A stretch of 64,000 nucleotides of DNA, taken from assembly GCF_017599325.1 (NCBI RefSeq), contig NZ_JAGFVM010000030.1:112036-176035 (forward strand). The letters are read 5' to 3'. This stretch comes from Marinilactibacillus kalidii. GTDB taxonomy: Bacteria > Bacillota > Bacilli > Lactobacillales > Carnobacteriaceae_A. A program made the position numbers and the translations under genes. Below, in pieces: positions 17,368 to 28,704 of the stretch (its first letter is position 1; every line of letters begins with the position of its first letter). The notes under the pieces are model-generated. The model saw only the letters and a program-made list of their open reading frames with translations. It was not told the DNA's origin and ran no database searches.

Positions 17368-17525
17368 ATGATTCATCTTCTTGTTTTGTGCTATTTAAAT
17401 GATGGATACGTTAGAAAAAAATCCATTCATACCTAAGAGTCAAACGCAAAGGTCTGATGCGTACGAAAACCACTTTGATGATCCCTAAATTACGAACGCA
17501 TACTTCAAACATTTTTGAAACCAAC

Positions 17526-17562
17526 AAAAAAAGGGCGGAGACTTTTGTCTCGGCCCTTTTTT
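17526..17562. terminator. Bidirectional terminator between RpiR and bglF genes
   Basis: AAGGGC-GGAGAC / GTCTCG-GCCCTT with A/T runs on both sides ends both convergent genes. Confidence 0.85.
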
Positions 17563-17577
17563 CTAAGATCATTTACC

Positions 17578-19518
<1,941 letters not shown>

Positions 19519-19526
19519 CTAAAACA

Positions 19527-19603
19527 AAAAGCAGGTAAGACTGAATACAGTGAGCCCCTAAGACTCACCCATTCGGTCTTGCCTGCTTTACCAGTAACAC
19601 TCC
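19527..19603 (-). promoter_or_regulatory. RAT antiterminator and overlapping terminator before bglF
   Basis: On the minus strand positions 19603-19575 form a 29-base ribonucleic antiterminator. Its start GGAGTGTTACTG and end GCAGGCAAGACC match the LicT/SacY-type consensus almost exactly. The 3' part also belongs to a long terminator stem (AAAGCAGG... pairing with ...CCTGCTTT, reaching to about 19530) with a T-run. LicT binding to the RAT would prevent the terminator and allow bglF transcription. Confidence 0.9.
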
Positions 19604-19611
19604 AATGTAGT

Positions 19612-20442
19612 TTATTCTATTAGTTTCTGAATGTGTAATGTAAGATATAATTGCTCATCTTCGTCTAAGACGACATCTAAATATTGTTCGATTTTTTTCA
19701 TGGTAGTAAAAGCTGCGGTATATCTCACTTTGATTTGTTCCAGAAGTGGATTCTTGGTCATAGTCTCAGATCTCAGATCTAAACGCTTAAAGAAAAATCT
19801 TAAATGCGTAACAAATCGATCATACGCGATGGATGACTCATCCAATTCAATTTTATTCTGAAAACGAATAAGTGATAAAATATCCCTTATTTTCTTAGGC
19901 GAATTCTGACTAGGTGATAAATGACTGATACCAGAAGTTAACTGCGCATTAATAAAATGTAGTGCTAAATTTCCAGCTTCTGATTCAGAGATTTTTTTAC
20001 CTGTCTTGTCACTGATCATCTTAACTGATTTCTGAGCAACTTCAAACTCCTTCGGGTAAAACTTCTTTATCTCCCAAAACAAAGCATTCTCGACTTCGAC
20101 GCCTTCATCGTGCAACTTCAGCAAATTGGCAATATGATCGGTCAGTGAGATATAGATCGTATCACTCAATTCCTGTTGTAACTTTTCTTTTGCATAACTG
20201 ATTACATCATCAGCAATCGAGACGTATTCAACCGGAATATTTTCAACAAGTTCCGAAAACCGATTCGTTAAATTTGACTGTTGCATCACAAAAACTTTTT
20301 CTATCTTACTCTCGTCTGGCTGATCTCCTGGCTTTTTACCGAATCCAATCCCTCCACCGACCCAGATGAAATCTTTTCCCTCTTTACTGTTTTCATCACG
20401 AACTAGGATCGCGCTGTTATTCAAAACCTTTTTTACATGCAT
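19612..20442 (-). CDS. licT: BglG/LicT-family transcription antiterminator
   Basis: The 276-residue RNA-binding antiterminator starts with the CAT domain (1-55; KVLNNSAILVRD, GKDFIWVGGGIGFGKKPGD) followed by two PRDs (about 65-170 and 172-276), each with conserved histidines (TDHIANLLKLHDEG, LALHFINAQ, FVTHLRFFF, TLHIQKLIE). PTS phosphorylation of these histidines sets its activity. Canonical RAT elements lie before bglF and, in a more divergent form, before licT itself, so it should control both. Confidence 0.94.
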   Translation of the reverse strand: MHVKKVLNNSAILVRDENSKEGKDFIWVGGGIGFGKKPGDQPDESKIEKVFVMQQSNLTNRFSELVENIPVEYVSIADDVISYAKEKLQQELSDTIYISLTDHIANLLKLHDEGVEVENALFWEIKKFYPKEFEVAQKSVKMISDKTGKKISESEAGNLALHFINAQLTSGISHLSPSQNSPKKIRDILSLIRFQNKIELDESSIAYDRFVTHLRFFFKRLDLRSETMTKNPLLEQIKVRYTAAFTTMKKIEQYLDVVLDEDEQLYLTLHIQKLIE

Positions 20443-20464
20443 GTATTCACCCCCAATAGAAAGA

Positions 20465-20546
20465 AAAAAACCCTAATATACCTAGAGAATAAACCCTAAG
20501 AGTATACTAAGGTATAGCCTGATCAGTTCGCTGTCAGTAACCATCC
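20465..20546 (-). promoter_or_regulatory. Divergent RAT and leader terminator before licT
   Basis: GGATGGTTACTG (20546-20535, minus strand) matches the 5' half of a LicT RAT, and CAGGCTATACC (ending near 20511) matches the 3' half, but the loop between is longer than in the canonical 29-base element. TATACCT then pairs with AGGTATA and GGG-T7 follows, forming an overlapping terminator. Confidence 0.65.
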
Positions 20547-20562
20547 ATTTGATTGTATTCAA

Positions 20563-20591
20563 ATAATAGCATGCTTTGAAATCGATTGCAA
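20563..20591 (-). promoter_or_regulatory. licT promoter with overlapping cre site
   Basis: On the minus strand TTGCAA (20586-20591), 17 bases, TATTAT (20563-20568). TGAAATCGATTGCA (20577-20590, plus strand) fits the CcpA cre consensus with one weak position and overlaps the -35, so glucose repression is expected. Confidence 0.72.
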
Positions 20592-20685
20592 CCGTTTACT
20601 GGAATTTATTTTACACTTTTTTCCTTACTTCTCAATACAGTTCAGTTCTAACGATAACTTTTCTTTTATACTGATTATTATTTGA

Positions 20686-22587
20686 TTAACTTCTAGCAAT
20701 TTTTATGAATGCTTCATACGTAGTTGCACTCAGTAGCTCAATATATTTTTCTTCTCTGGCTGATTCAACGAAGAAATCGTAAATACCTAATGCTTCTTCG
20801 TAATCTTCTTTGCTAATTGCAATCAAAAATACTACTTTTACTGACCTATTCTTATCCCATATCAGATCCTCTTCCAATAAAGCTACAACTATTCTTGTTT
20901 TCTTAGCAAATAGCCCCATTGGATGAGGTATCGCTAAGCCTTCTGCTAAAGCCGTTGATCCAAGTGACTCTCTTTCCAAAACAGATGCTAAAAAGTCTGT
21001 TTGTTCCATCAGTAAGTCTGTTTCATCAAGACGTGCTACCATCTCTGAGATCAATTGTGTTTTAGATTTAAATGTTTCTTTAATAAATAAAGATGGCGAA
21101 AAGAATTTTGAAAAAATATCTTCTTTTAGATTATTTTCATCTTCTATTTGATGATTTAATGCTATCAGTTCTTTTTTTGAAGGTAAGTTATCTACCTTAA
21201 AAACAGGTTTATTTTTTTTATTGATTTCAACTGTGGTCAGCACAACATCTTCTTCAATATATTCTAGTTGATGGTATTTCTGAGCTGATATCGTTTTAAT
21301 AACAAAAAGGTTTGGGAGCGTACGTCGAATAGATGTTTCAATCATTCTTGCTGTTCCTACTCCCGCACCACAAACGATTAAACAAGTTGTATGCCTAGCA
21401 TATTCAATCTGGTAATTTCTTTCCAAAGCTGCTCCAATGTGTAACGCTAAGTAAGCCACTTCACCATCATTGATTGAATAGGAATAGCGGTCTTTGACGG
21501 ATTCGACTGCATTCAGTGTTACTTCGAAAGCTAGCGGGTAAAATTTTTGAATATGTTCTTCCATTGGGTTTCGTACACGAATATCGTGATCAAACCGATA
21601 AAACATAGAGTGAATATGATTGATCAAGTCATTTTTTAATTGTTCGTCATCGGTCAATTCGTATTGATAATGCGCTTTAATGGTAGATAAAAGATCGTTG
21701 ATATATCGTTGTTCTCTTTGCCGATCTTCCTCGTCTTGTTCAAGAGAATGGATTGTTTTACTTTTTATCAAAATCGACAAATAACTTAGCTCTGCATCGG
21801 TTATCTCAATTTCCATGACAGCTTCGAGATACGTTTTCAATTCATTGATGAATTCACTTCCACTTTCATCTATGTCGTAGATATCCAAATCTTTTAGGAT
21901 GAATTGATTTTTTATACGTGTATACATCACTAATAAGTGATAAATAAAGTTCTCTAAGTTTTCATCGGTGAATACAATCGCATATTGTTGGAGCATGTTA
22001 GGAATCTTTTCCCTTAGATCCCTAATCAATGAATCTGACCATTGAAAAAAAGGATGAATGCTTAATTGGGTAAGGGTCTTTGGATTGAATAAGGACATTA
22101 AAGCATAGCGTTTATCTTTTTCATTGCCTTCTACACTGACGCCTTTACCAACTTTTGAAACAAATGTAAGTTTGTACTCTGCTAACGTAGATTTGATAGC
22201 AGGCAAATCATTTGTTAAAGTTGAACGACTAATATATAAAGCTTCTGCATATTCTTCTAACGATTTTACTTGTTTTTCAAATAATAACATCCTAATAAAA
22301 TATCGAATTCGTTCTTTACAATTGGATACGTCGTGCAGATTATTGACCTGTTCATTCTCAAATTCTACATAGCGATTGTTGTCGATAATATCGATCCAAT
22401 AACCACAACCTCTTTTTAAGTTGATTTCAAAGCCATAGTTTCTGGCATTTCCATTCATTTCCTTAACATCATTACGAATCGTTCTAGAAGAAACAGTTAG
22501 ATTTTCACCGAGACGTTCACTATTAAATACCTCTGGCTTATCTTTTATCAGCTGATATATTCTAAAATGTCTAGCTTGATCAAACAT
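20686..22587 (-). CDS. PRD-containing transcriptional regulator with EIIB and EIIA domains (MtlR/ManR type)
   Basis: The 633-residue protein has two N-terminal helix-turn-helix regions (1-160), PRD1 and PRD2 (about 190-400; HSMFYRFDHDIRVRNPM, EVAYLALHIGAA), an EIIB-gat-like domain with Cys in LIVCGAGVGTARMIE, and a C-terminal fructose-type EIIA (about 490-633) with LAIPHPMGLF. Such regulators activate sugar operons and are tuned by PTS phosphorylation at several sites. It is last in the EIIA-EIIB-EIIC-mannosidase operon and should control it. Confidence 0.9.
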   Translation of the reverse strand: MFDQARHFRIYQLIKDKPEVFNSERLGENLTVSSRTIRNDVKEMNGNARNYGFEINLKRGCGYWIDIIDNNRYVEFENEQVNNLHDVSNCKERIRYFIRMLLFEKQVKSLEEYAEALYISRSTLTNDLPAIKSTLAEYKLTFVSKVGKGVSVEGNEKDKRYALMSLFNPKTLTQLSIHPFFQWSDSLIRDLREKIPNMLQQYAIVFTDENLENFIYHLLVMYTRIKNQFILKDLDIYDIDESGSEFINELKTYLEAVMEIEITDAELSYLSILIKSKTIHSLEQDEEDRQREQRYINDLLSTIKAHYQYELTDDEQLKNDLINHIHSMFYRFDHDIRVRNPMEEHIQKFYPLAFEVTLNAVESVKDRYSYSINDGEVAYLALHIGAALERNYQIEYARHTTCLIVCGAGVGTARMIETSIRRTLPNLFVIKTISAQKYHQLEYIEEDVVLTTVEINKKNKPVFKVDNLPSKKELIALNHQIEDENNLKEDIFSKFFSPSLFIKETFKSKTQLISEMVARLDETDLLMEQTDFLASVLERESLGSTALAEGLAIPHPMGLFAKKTRIVVALLEEDLIWDKNRSVKVVFLIAISKEDYEEALGIYDFFVESAREEKYIELLSATTYEAFIKIARS

Positions 22588-22667
22588 CTGCTCACCTCTA
22601 TTGATTACTATCTACTTAATACAGATAAAGAAGACTTGGTTATTCAACCAAATCTCCTATCCGCTTC

Positions 22668-25301
22668 TTAAAGTCTAAATTTGATTGTTTTAAACTGATT
22701 CTTATTGAGTCGATCTGTCGACCGATCTTCTGTACGTTCATCCAGTTTAACGAACCTTCCACTTTCAAGTAACGCTTTGTCTAACCTTGACGATTTCTCT
22801 AGATAAGGATTAAATTGTCTAATAATGATTTCATCAGAATCTTCTGCTTTCTTGATTGCAGAAATTACGGAATCTTTATTTTCTAATGACATGAGTCCAT
22901 ATGAGGCTTTATTTGTTTTTTCTTCATCACGATAAGCATAAATCAATCTTCCATTTAAGAAATCAGAAAACTGGTAAGTTGGCATTGGTGATAAAAATTC
23001 TTTTGCCAATTGTCCAATTTTTGCTTCATCGAACGATAGCGTCTTAGTTACATAAGCAAACGTTGCGGACAACTTACCCAGTAATTGTGCATCTGGTGTT
23101 TCAACGATTGATTCACCTGAGGCACGACCTGGTCGGTACAATAAATCAGTTTTCCCCATATGACTAAAGGTTCTAAAGAGCGTTAACTGAATCGTGTCGT
23201 ATGTTTCTCCAATGATTTCGTATTCTCTTACACCTTCAGTAATAATCGCTGTTGTGCGCTCTTCATTGTGCAAGCTCACATAACTTTGCATCGGTTCAAT
23301 CGAGATAGGTGCTTCGTCCCACTCCTCTTCTTCCCAAACTTCCATCTCTGGAAGATATACAGGACGTTTGACTGTCCCAAATAATTGGTCAGCTGTTGAG
23401 AAGTCACTGGCAATTTCTGTATTGAATTGCACACATAAACGATGACTGAGTACTTGATTATTCATATCTACACTAAATCGAATGACTTCTTCATCTTTTC
23501 TTAGAGACACAGTTGCTGTAAGAACAAATGCCTGATCTGCTTTACCGGTGGCTCTCTCTTCTAAACTAAAAGGTACAGTCATTTCGAGACTTAAGTGTAA
23601 TCTCTCTTCCAGTGCTGTTGTTTCAATATTTAGTGATAACCGTTGGGCCTCAGTAGAAGAAATTACTTGATCTTCTCTAGGTGGAGAGTAATTATAAGAA
23701 TCTCCATCATCACCATTCTCAACAAAAATCATCTGGTTCTCGAATACTTTCCCAGAATCTTTGTCGACAATGGTTAACGAGTGATTGTCCGCTATCGAAA
23801 TACGATATTTTGCGTTTTCAATTGATGATTCTGTTTTCTCTTCAATTGAAACCTGATTAGCGCCATCTGCTCGTTCTAAATAGAAAGAATGATATCCTAG
23901 CCCTTCAACTTCTGAAATCTCAACCAACATATCAACTAGATAGACTTTCTCAGGACGATAGATTTCTTTGCTCGGATTTAATTGAATCGTTTGATTTAAA
24001 ACGTATTCTGTTAAATCAACCTTGTTTAGTATACTATAAGAAAGGTCTTTTCCGTTGATATCTTTCATTTTGAATGCATTCTCAGGGATATATGCCTGAA
24101 CTTTGATGATCCCTGATCGTTTATATGGTAGAGGATTAAAAACAGTAAAGTTCAAATCATTTTCATATAGGATACGTTCAGAGACTAATCTCATATGAAT
24201 ATTTAACAGATTTTCAGCTTTATCTTTTGCAAGTTTATAGCGATAGTTAACGTCTTGGTTTGTTGTATCGCTATTGCAGCCACCGATGCTATCATGTGCT
24301 GCATTTTCAAACATTAATTTCCAGATTTCTTCAAGTTCAGTGTGCGGATAACGATTCCCTAGCTTATAGCTGATCGTTAAGATTGGTTCCAAAACATTTA
24401 CAAGATAGTTTTCAATCTCATTATTCATTTGTTTTAAATCCGCTCTAGTTGAAAAGATCGATTTATGCAAACGACTATGCTTTCCTTCAGTTAATTCCCC
24501 TTTGATTACAGGTAAATCTTTGACATCTTTTTCGAGATCATCAAAAAATGTCTCAGGTGAGTGTAAAACGAATTCTCTATTTTTATCTGTTTGATTAAAT
24601 CGTTCCAAAAGTTCCGGTAAGTTCTTTCTTACAGGCGCCTGGTCAAAGCCATTTGGGAAATAAATGTGTTCAGTTGATGCTTTTGCTTCTAGCTTCCCAA
24701 CAAATTCATCCAAATATGCTTGAACATCTTCTTGATCTTCTGGTAAGTTTCCGCCATGGTAGTAACCAAAAGGAACTTGAACGGCAATATTTTGAGAACC
24801 GTCGTCGCCTTCCCATGTGAATTCCGTTTGTTTAAGACGATTATCAGCAACCCCTCGCCAGAATAAGAAGCGATTGATCCCAAATTGATTATAGATTTGT
24901 GGCATATTGCCACCTTGTCCAAAGGCATCTGGTACATAGCCAATATTCATAGAGTGTCCTAGCGCTTTGCTAAAACGGGTACCATACATTAAGTTTCTAA
25001 CAACAGATTCTTGAGAAATGACTAACTGATCTGTTTGTGTATACCATGGTCCGATGAGTAACCTTTTAGCTGAAACTAGCTTTTCAATACGCGCTTTATC
25101 TTCTGGACAATACTTGAGATAATCTTCGATCAAAGAACTTTGTGCATCCATTAGATAAAAATCAAATCCTGGTGTATCTTCAAGCGTTTCTAACACTTCT
25201 TTGAGATGCTTAACCAGATAGATCGTTGATCTGGAAGAAGTAAAATACCATTCTCTATCCCAGTGTGTGTGCGGAATTACATGAACCTTACTTTTAGTCA
25301 T
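22668..25301 (-). CDS. GH38 alpha-mannosidase (MngB-like)
   Basis: The 877-residue protein starts with the GH38 zinc motif HVIPHTHWDREWYF; the nucleophile Asp is in YVPDAFGQGGNMPQI and a further zinc His is in NAAHDSIGGCNSD. The C-terminal two-thirds are the beta-sandwich domains. There is no signal peptide. Encoded directly after a fructose-family PTS (19-base gap), it resembles E. coli MngB, which cleaves 2-O-(6-phospho-alpha-mannosyl)-D-glycerate. Similar Firmicute enzymes act on other phosphorylated alpha-mannosides, so the exact substrate stays open. Confidence 0.92.
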   Translation of the reverse strand: MTKSKVHVIPHTHWDREWYFTSSRSTIYLVKHLKEVLETLEDTPGFDFYLMDAQSSLIEDYLKYCPEDKARIEKLVSAKRLLIGPWYTQTDQLVISQESVVRNLMYGTRFSKALGHSMNIGYVPDAFGQGGNMPQIYNQFGINRFLFWRGVADNRLKQTEFTWEGDDGSQNIAVQVPFGYYHGGNLPEDQEDVQAYLDEFVGKLEAKASTEHIYFPNGFDQAPVRKNLPELLERFNQTDKNREFVLHSPETFFDDLEKDVKDLPVIKGELTEGKHSRLHKSIFSTRADLKQMNNEIENYLVNVLEPILTISYKLGNRYPHTELEEIWKLMFENAAHDSIGGCNSDTTNQDVNYRYKLAKDKAENLLNIHMRLVSERILYENDLNFTVFNPLPYKRSGIIKVQAYIPENAFKMKDINGKDLSYSILNKVDLTEYVLNQTIQLNPSKEIYRPEKVYLVDMLVEISEVEGLGYHSFYLERADGANQVSIEEKTESSIENAKYRISIADNHSLTIVDKDSGKVFENQMIFVENGDDGDSYNYSPPREDQVISSTEAQRLSLNIETTALEERLHLSLEMTVPFSLEERATGKADQAFVLTATVSLRKDEEVIRFSVDMNNQVLSHRLCVQFNTEIASDFSTADQLFGTVKRPVYLPEMEVWEEEEWDEAPISIEPMQSYVSLHNEERTTAIITEGVREYEIIGETYDTIQLTLFRTFSHMGKTDLLYRPGRASGESIVETPDAQLLGKLSATFAYVTKTLSFDEAKIGQLAKEFLSPMPTYQFSDFLNGRLIYAYRDEEKTNKASYGLMSLENKDSVISAIKKAEDSDEIIIRQFNPYLEKSSRLDKALLESGRFVKLDERTEDRSTDRLNKNQFKTIKFRL

Positions 25302-25319
25302 TATACTATAACGCTCCTT

Positions 25320-26438
25320 CTATAAGTCATCAAAATTTAATTCAATACTGTCTTCTCCTACGGTTGATGCTGCTGTTGGCGATGCAACTTTGTCTTTGTC
25401 AGTAAAATCAACTAATATATTGGATCCAATAGCAATGATGAATGCACCCACCAAAATACCGATAACGTATGCCCAACCGCTTCCCACTGAAAAGAAGCCA
25501 TATACTCCACCTACTGGTGGCATAATATCATTTGCACCCAAAGCAATTGCAGTTGCCGCGCCGGTTGCCGAAGCGATAACATTCAAGGGAATCAGTTTTA
25601 AAGGGCTTTTTAATGTAAAAGGAATGGCACCTTCTGTGATACCAATGATCCCCATAATGAACGACCCTTTTCCTGACTCTGCAAGTTCAGGTGAGAAGTT
25701 TCTTTTTTTGATCAGTGTTGCAATACCATATCCAAGCGGTGGCACACAAATTGCTGCATTAACCATGATAGCTGGTAGATAAATTCCACTAATCATCAGT
25801 GCATTTCCAGCCATCCAAGCTGCTTTATTGACGGGGCCACCCATATCAAAGCCAATCATACCGCCCATAATTGCTGCCAGTAAAATGGTATTTGTACTAT
25901 TTTCTGTCATATCAGTAATCCAGTTTAATAATGAGGTATTAATCCAACCTAGCGGTCCACCTAATATGAGTGACATAAGAATCCCCGTTGCCCCCACCGT
26001 AATTAAAGGTAGAATAATTAGAGGCAACGCAGTAGACAATGATCCTTCAATCTTGATGTGATTTTTAACCCAGTTTGTCAACCATCCTGCAAAGAAACCA
26101 GCTACAACTGCGCCTAAAAATCCAGCATTCGTGTCTGAAGCTAAAGCACCCCCTACCAGACCAGCTGCCAAGGCAGGTTTCCCAGCTATTGAATAAGCAA
26201 TGTACGCACCAAGTACGATATTTAATAAACCAATGGCTGTCCAGCCAACTTGTTCAAATAAGTATGCATAGTGAAGAAGACCACCTGAATCCGCTACTGT
26301 GTTAAGATCCGTAACACCAAACATAAACCCAATGATTTTTGCTACTGCAACAACTAAAGAGCCCGCTATAATAACGGGTAAGACATAAGAAATCCCAGAC
26401 ATCAAATGATCTTTAGCTACATTCATTTTCTTTTTCAT
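25320..26438 (-). CDS. PTS fructose-family EIIC permease
   Basis: The 372-residue membrane protein has about nine hydrophobic segments. Family features are SGISYVLPVIIAGSLVVA near the N-terminus and the GFDMGGPVNKAAWMAGNALM motif (about 195-213), then GAIPFTLKSPLKLIP. As a separate EIIC it works with the EIIB and EIIA encoded just upstream. Together with GH38 downstream it probably imports a mannosyl compound as its 6-phosphate (inference from the mngA-mngB arrangement). Confidence 0.92.
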   Translation of the reverse strand: MKKKMNVAKDHLMSGISYVLPVIIAGSLVVAVAKIIGFMFGVTDLNTVADSGGLLHYAYLFEQVGWTAIGLLNIVLGAYIAYSIAGKPALAAGLVGGALASDTNAGFLGAVVAGFFAGWLTNWVKNHIKIEGSLSTALPLIILPLITVGATGILMSLILGGPLGWINTSLLNWITDMTENSTNTILLAAIMGGMIGFDMGGPVNKAAWMAGNALMISGIYLPAIMVNAAICVPPLGYGIATLIKKRNFSPELAESGKGSFIMGIIGITEGAIPFTLKSPLKLIPLNVIASATGAATAIALGANDIMPPVGGVYGFFSVGSGWAYVIGILVGAFIIAIGSNILVDFTDKDKVASPTAASTVGEDSIELNFDDL

Positions 26439-26455
26439 CTTTTACACTCCTTTGA

Positions 26456-26779
26456 TCAGAATTTTTTACGGCTTTCGATTGCTTTAACTATTTTTTCAAT
26501 GACGCCTTCTCCATTAGAAACACATTGTCCAATTTTTACTCTCACAACTGTTTTACCATTGAACCGTTCTTCTCCTTCGATGACTTTATCTGCTGCAATA
26601 ATCACGACTTCAGCATTGAAAATATCCTCTAAAGTAACCTCATTTACGGTTCCCATCGCGCCTTGTTGTTCGATTTTCACATTATGTCCCAATTTATCTC
26701 CAGCTTTTTCAAGTGATTTTGCTGCCATCGGGGTATGTGCTAGCCCTGCTATACATGATGCTACGCCTACGATATTCAT
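26456..26779 (-). CDS. PTS fructose-family EIIB
   Basis: The 107-residue domain-sized protein has phospho-acceptor Cys9 in GVASCIAGLAHTPMAA, the fructose-EIIB signature. It passes phosphate from EIIA to sugar in the EIIC complex. Its start overlaps the end of the EIIA gene by 4 bases, so translation is coupled. Confidence 0.93.
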   Translation of the reverse strand: MNIVGVASCIAGLAHTPMAAKSLEKAGDKLGHNVKIEQQGAMGTVNEVTLEDIFNAEVVIIAADKVIEGEERFNGKTVVRVKIGQCVSNGEGVIEKIVKAIESRKKF

Positions 26780-27249
26780 ACTTGATCTACTCCTTCTTCT
26801 TCTAAATTTAATAACGTTAACATTGCTTCTTCATCTTTTACAGAGAACACTTCTTCCTGAAAGTCTTCTTCAAGCAATTTAACTGCCAGAGCTGAAAGAA
26901 TTTTAATGTGTGTAGAACCTGCTTCATTTTTTGGAACGAGTATAGCGAATATTGCTTTAGCATTGAAATCATCTGGAGATTCCCAGTTAATTTCTTTTTT
27001 TAATCTAACAAAATATAATTTTGCTTCTTTGACTGCATCGCTTTTGGCATGCGGAATAGCAATGCCAGGTTGAACGGCAGTAGGGTACTCTTTCTCACGA
27101 GAAAGGAAATCACTGAATAACATTTCTTCATCCTCTACAACACCTTGTTGCTTTGCTTTTTTAGATATGAAGCTTAATACTGCTTCTTTATCTTCAAGAA
27201 GACTATCTAAAAATATTTGTTGTTTATCCATCAACACGTCCAAAATCAC
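26776..27249 (-). CDS. PTS fructose/mannitol-family EIIA
   Basis: The 157-residue cytosolic protein has the active His in GIAIPHAKSDAVKEAKLYFV. It is the first gene of the five-gene operon EIIA-EIIB-EIIC-GH38-PRD regulator and receives phosphate from HPr. Confidence 0.93.
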   Translation of the reverse strand: MILDVLMDKQQIFLDSLLEDKEAVLSFISKKAKQQGVVEDEEMLFSDFLSREKEYPTAVQPGIAIPHAKSDAVKEAKLYFVRLKKEINWESPDDFNAKAIFAILVPKNEAGSTHIKILSALAVKLLEEDFQEEVFSVKDEEAMLTLLNLEEEGVDQV

Positions 27250-27263
27250 TCCTTCATCTTTAA

Positions 27264-27289
27264 AGGTATCGCTTACATTTCATAGTATA
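27264..27289 (-). promoter_or_regulatory. Promoter region and cre-like site of the PTS-mannosidase operon
   Basis: A minus-strand TATACT (27284-27289) lacks a good -35, as expected for an activator-dependent PRD-controlled promoter. A cre-like TGTAAGCGATACCT (minus strand, 27277-27264) lies directly downstream of it. Confidence 0.5.
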
Positions 27290-27352
27290 CGTAATTAATT
27301 GTTCTCCTTTAATTTAAAGATTCGCCAGTTGAAGTGGAAAAAAGTATACGAG

Positions 27353-27394
27353 CAAAAAAAATAGACCTAAGTTACTGAATAAACTCAGGTCTAT
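27353..27394 (-). terminator. Terminator after the pRiA4b ORF-3-like gene
   Basis: On the minus strand ATAGACCTGAGTT pairs with AACTTAGGTCTAT, followed by eight T. Confidence 0.8.
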
Positions 27395-27406
27395 GTAGAT
27401 CATCTA

Positions 27407-28135
27407 TTATTCTTTACGATATTTATCTTCAATCAAAGTATAATTATCATGATCGATTAGATGCCATTCTGTTTTCTTATAATGGACTGTTTTTAACATT
27501 CGATTAATATGGTTTGGATCATAAGCTCTATATCGTAATGGACCATTTATCCAAAACTGCCTGTCATGATAATCAGGATGATTTGGATCCTTGAGGATAC
27601 GAAGGAGCTCATGATATCCCTCGACGCCACCAATGTCTTCAGGTGGTGCTGTTCCTGCACCATCTAATAAAATAGGATATCCAAAATAATAGTCCTCTAC
27701 AATATCTTCCAGTATAATCGTTATTTCCCAGTTATCTCCATAATCATACACATAGTCAATGGATCGATACGTCTCCAGATAATCATCGATTTTTAACCCC
27801 GAAGGTTTTCTAACCTCTTTATTTAGTCGAGATTGATGCTGTTCTTCAAATTTCCGCATGTTTTTGGGTATATTTTTCAATTGTTCTTCAAATAACTTAC
27901 GATTTTTTTTAAAATACTGATGTTCAAGGTATGCCTCTTCATTATTGGTTACGACACGATTCTCTTCCTCTAAACGAAATTCGTAAAGATGATTGTCTTT
28001 AAAATTGGTAGCATACTGAATCATATCGTGTAACCTTCTATAAGTTGCACCGGCAGGCAAAACGATTTTTCTCCATACTTTTGGATGGCTTTCTTTTAAT
28101 TCAATGCGAATAATATAAGCTTTGATAATGGACAT
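27407..28135 (-). CDS. Plasmid pRiA4b ORF-3 family protein
   Basis: The 242-residue soluble protein has the pRiA4b ORF-3 family hallmarks: RIELKESHPKVWRKIVLPAG at the start, LHDMIQYATNFKDNHLYEF, YVYDYGDNWEITIILE, and DGAGTAPPEDIGGVEGYHEL. An insertion of about 50 charged residues lies between the two halves. Function is unknown; the family is widespread in chromosomes and on mobile DNA. It is monocistronic with its own terminator. Confidence 0.88.
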   Translation of the reverse strand: MSIIKAYIIRIELKESHPKVWRKIVLPAGATYRRLHDMIQYATNFKDNHLYEFRLEEENRVVTNNEEAYLEHQYFKKNRKLFEEQLKNIPKNMRKFEEQHQSRLNKEVRKPSGLKIDDYLETYRSIDYVYDYGDNWEITIILEDIVEDYYFGYPILLDGAGTAPPEDIGGVEGYHELLRILKDPNHPDYHDRQFWINGPLRYRAYDPNHINRMLKTVHYKKTEWHLIDHDNYTLIEDKYRKE

Positions 28136-28297
28136 CTCCTAAATCATAATGAGTTGATCAAATTTTTTTCACTATCTTTAATCGTAAAGTTTGTACGATT
28201 TGCATATTAAATTTTTTGAATTTATTCCGATAATGATAAGGTTGTTCTAGCGTTACTTTTTTTAAATGAACGCTAAGGCTATTAAGGGGGTGCGTGT

Positions 28298-28642
28298 ATG
28301 TATAATCAACTAACGAATGAAGAAAAAATGGTCGTTAATTCTGAAGTAAACAATCAGAAAAAAAGTGCTGGTGTCGCTTATCTATTATGGTTCTTTCTAG
28401 GTACTCTAGGCATCCATAGATTTTACTTGAATAGAAAAGCTTCGGCAATCGCTCAGCTATTATTGACTGTTGTCGGATGGCTTACAGTTGTTTTTGCTAT
28501 TGGTTTTGTTTTCCTATTGATTTGTGGTGTTTGGCTTTTAGTCGATCTTTTCCTTATTGGTGGTATGATCAAAAAGGATCAAGCAGACCTTGTTGATCAT
28601 TATTCAGAAAAAATCTTACATAACCGACAAGCTAGTTTTTAA
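28298..28642 (+). CDS. TM2 domain-containing membrane protein
   Basis: The 114-residue protein has a polar N-terminus and then a TM2 domain (about 27-95): AYLLWFFLGTLGIHRFYLNR is the conserved turn between two hydrophobic helices. Function is unknown. It starts after AAGGGGGTG and is monocistronic, convergent with the small membrane protein gene. Confidence 0.9.
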   Translation: MYNQLTNEEKMVVNSEVNNQKKSAGVAYLLWFFLGTLGIHRFYLNRKASAIAQLLLTVVGWLTVVFAIGFVFLLICGVWLLVDLFLIGGMIKKDQADLVDHYSEKILHNRQASF

Positions 28643-28663
28643 GTGTGTAGGTTTCAAGCAGAG

Positions 28664-28701
28664 AAAGAGGTACGCCTTGGTTAAACCATGTGTACCTCTT
28701 T
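28664..28701. terminator. Bidirectional terminator after the TM2 gene
   Basis: AAAGAGGTAC / GTACCTCTTT, a 10-bp stem between two convergent genes. Confidence 0.75.
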
Positions 28702-28704
28702 ATT

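Noticed and set aside
27407..28135. pRiA4b ORF-3 protein as a sign of an integrated plasmid.
   Set aside because: The family is common in chromosomes, and no integrase, replication or attachment site lies around it.
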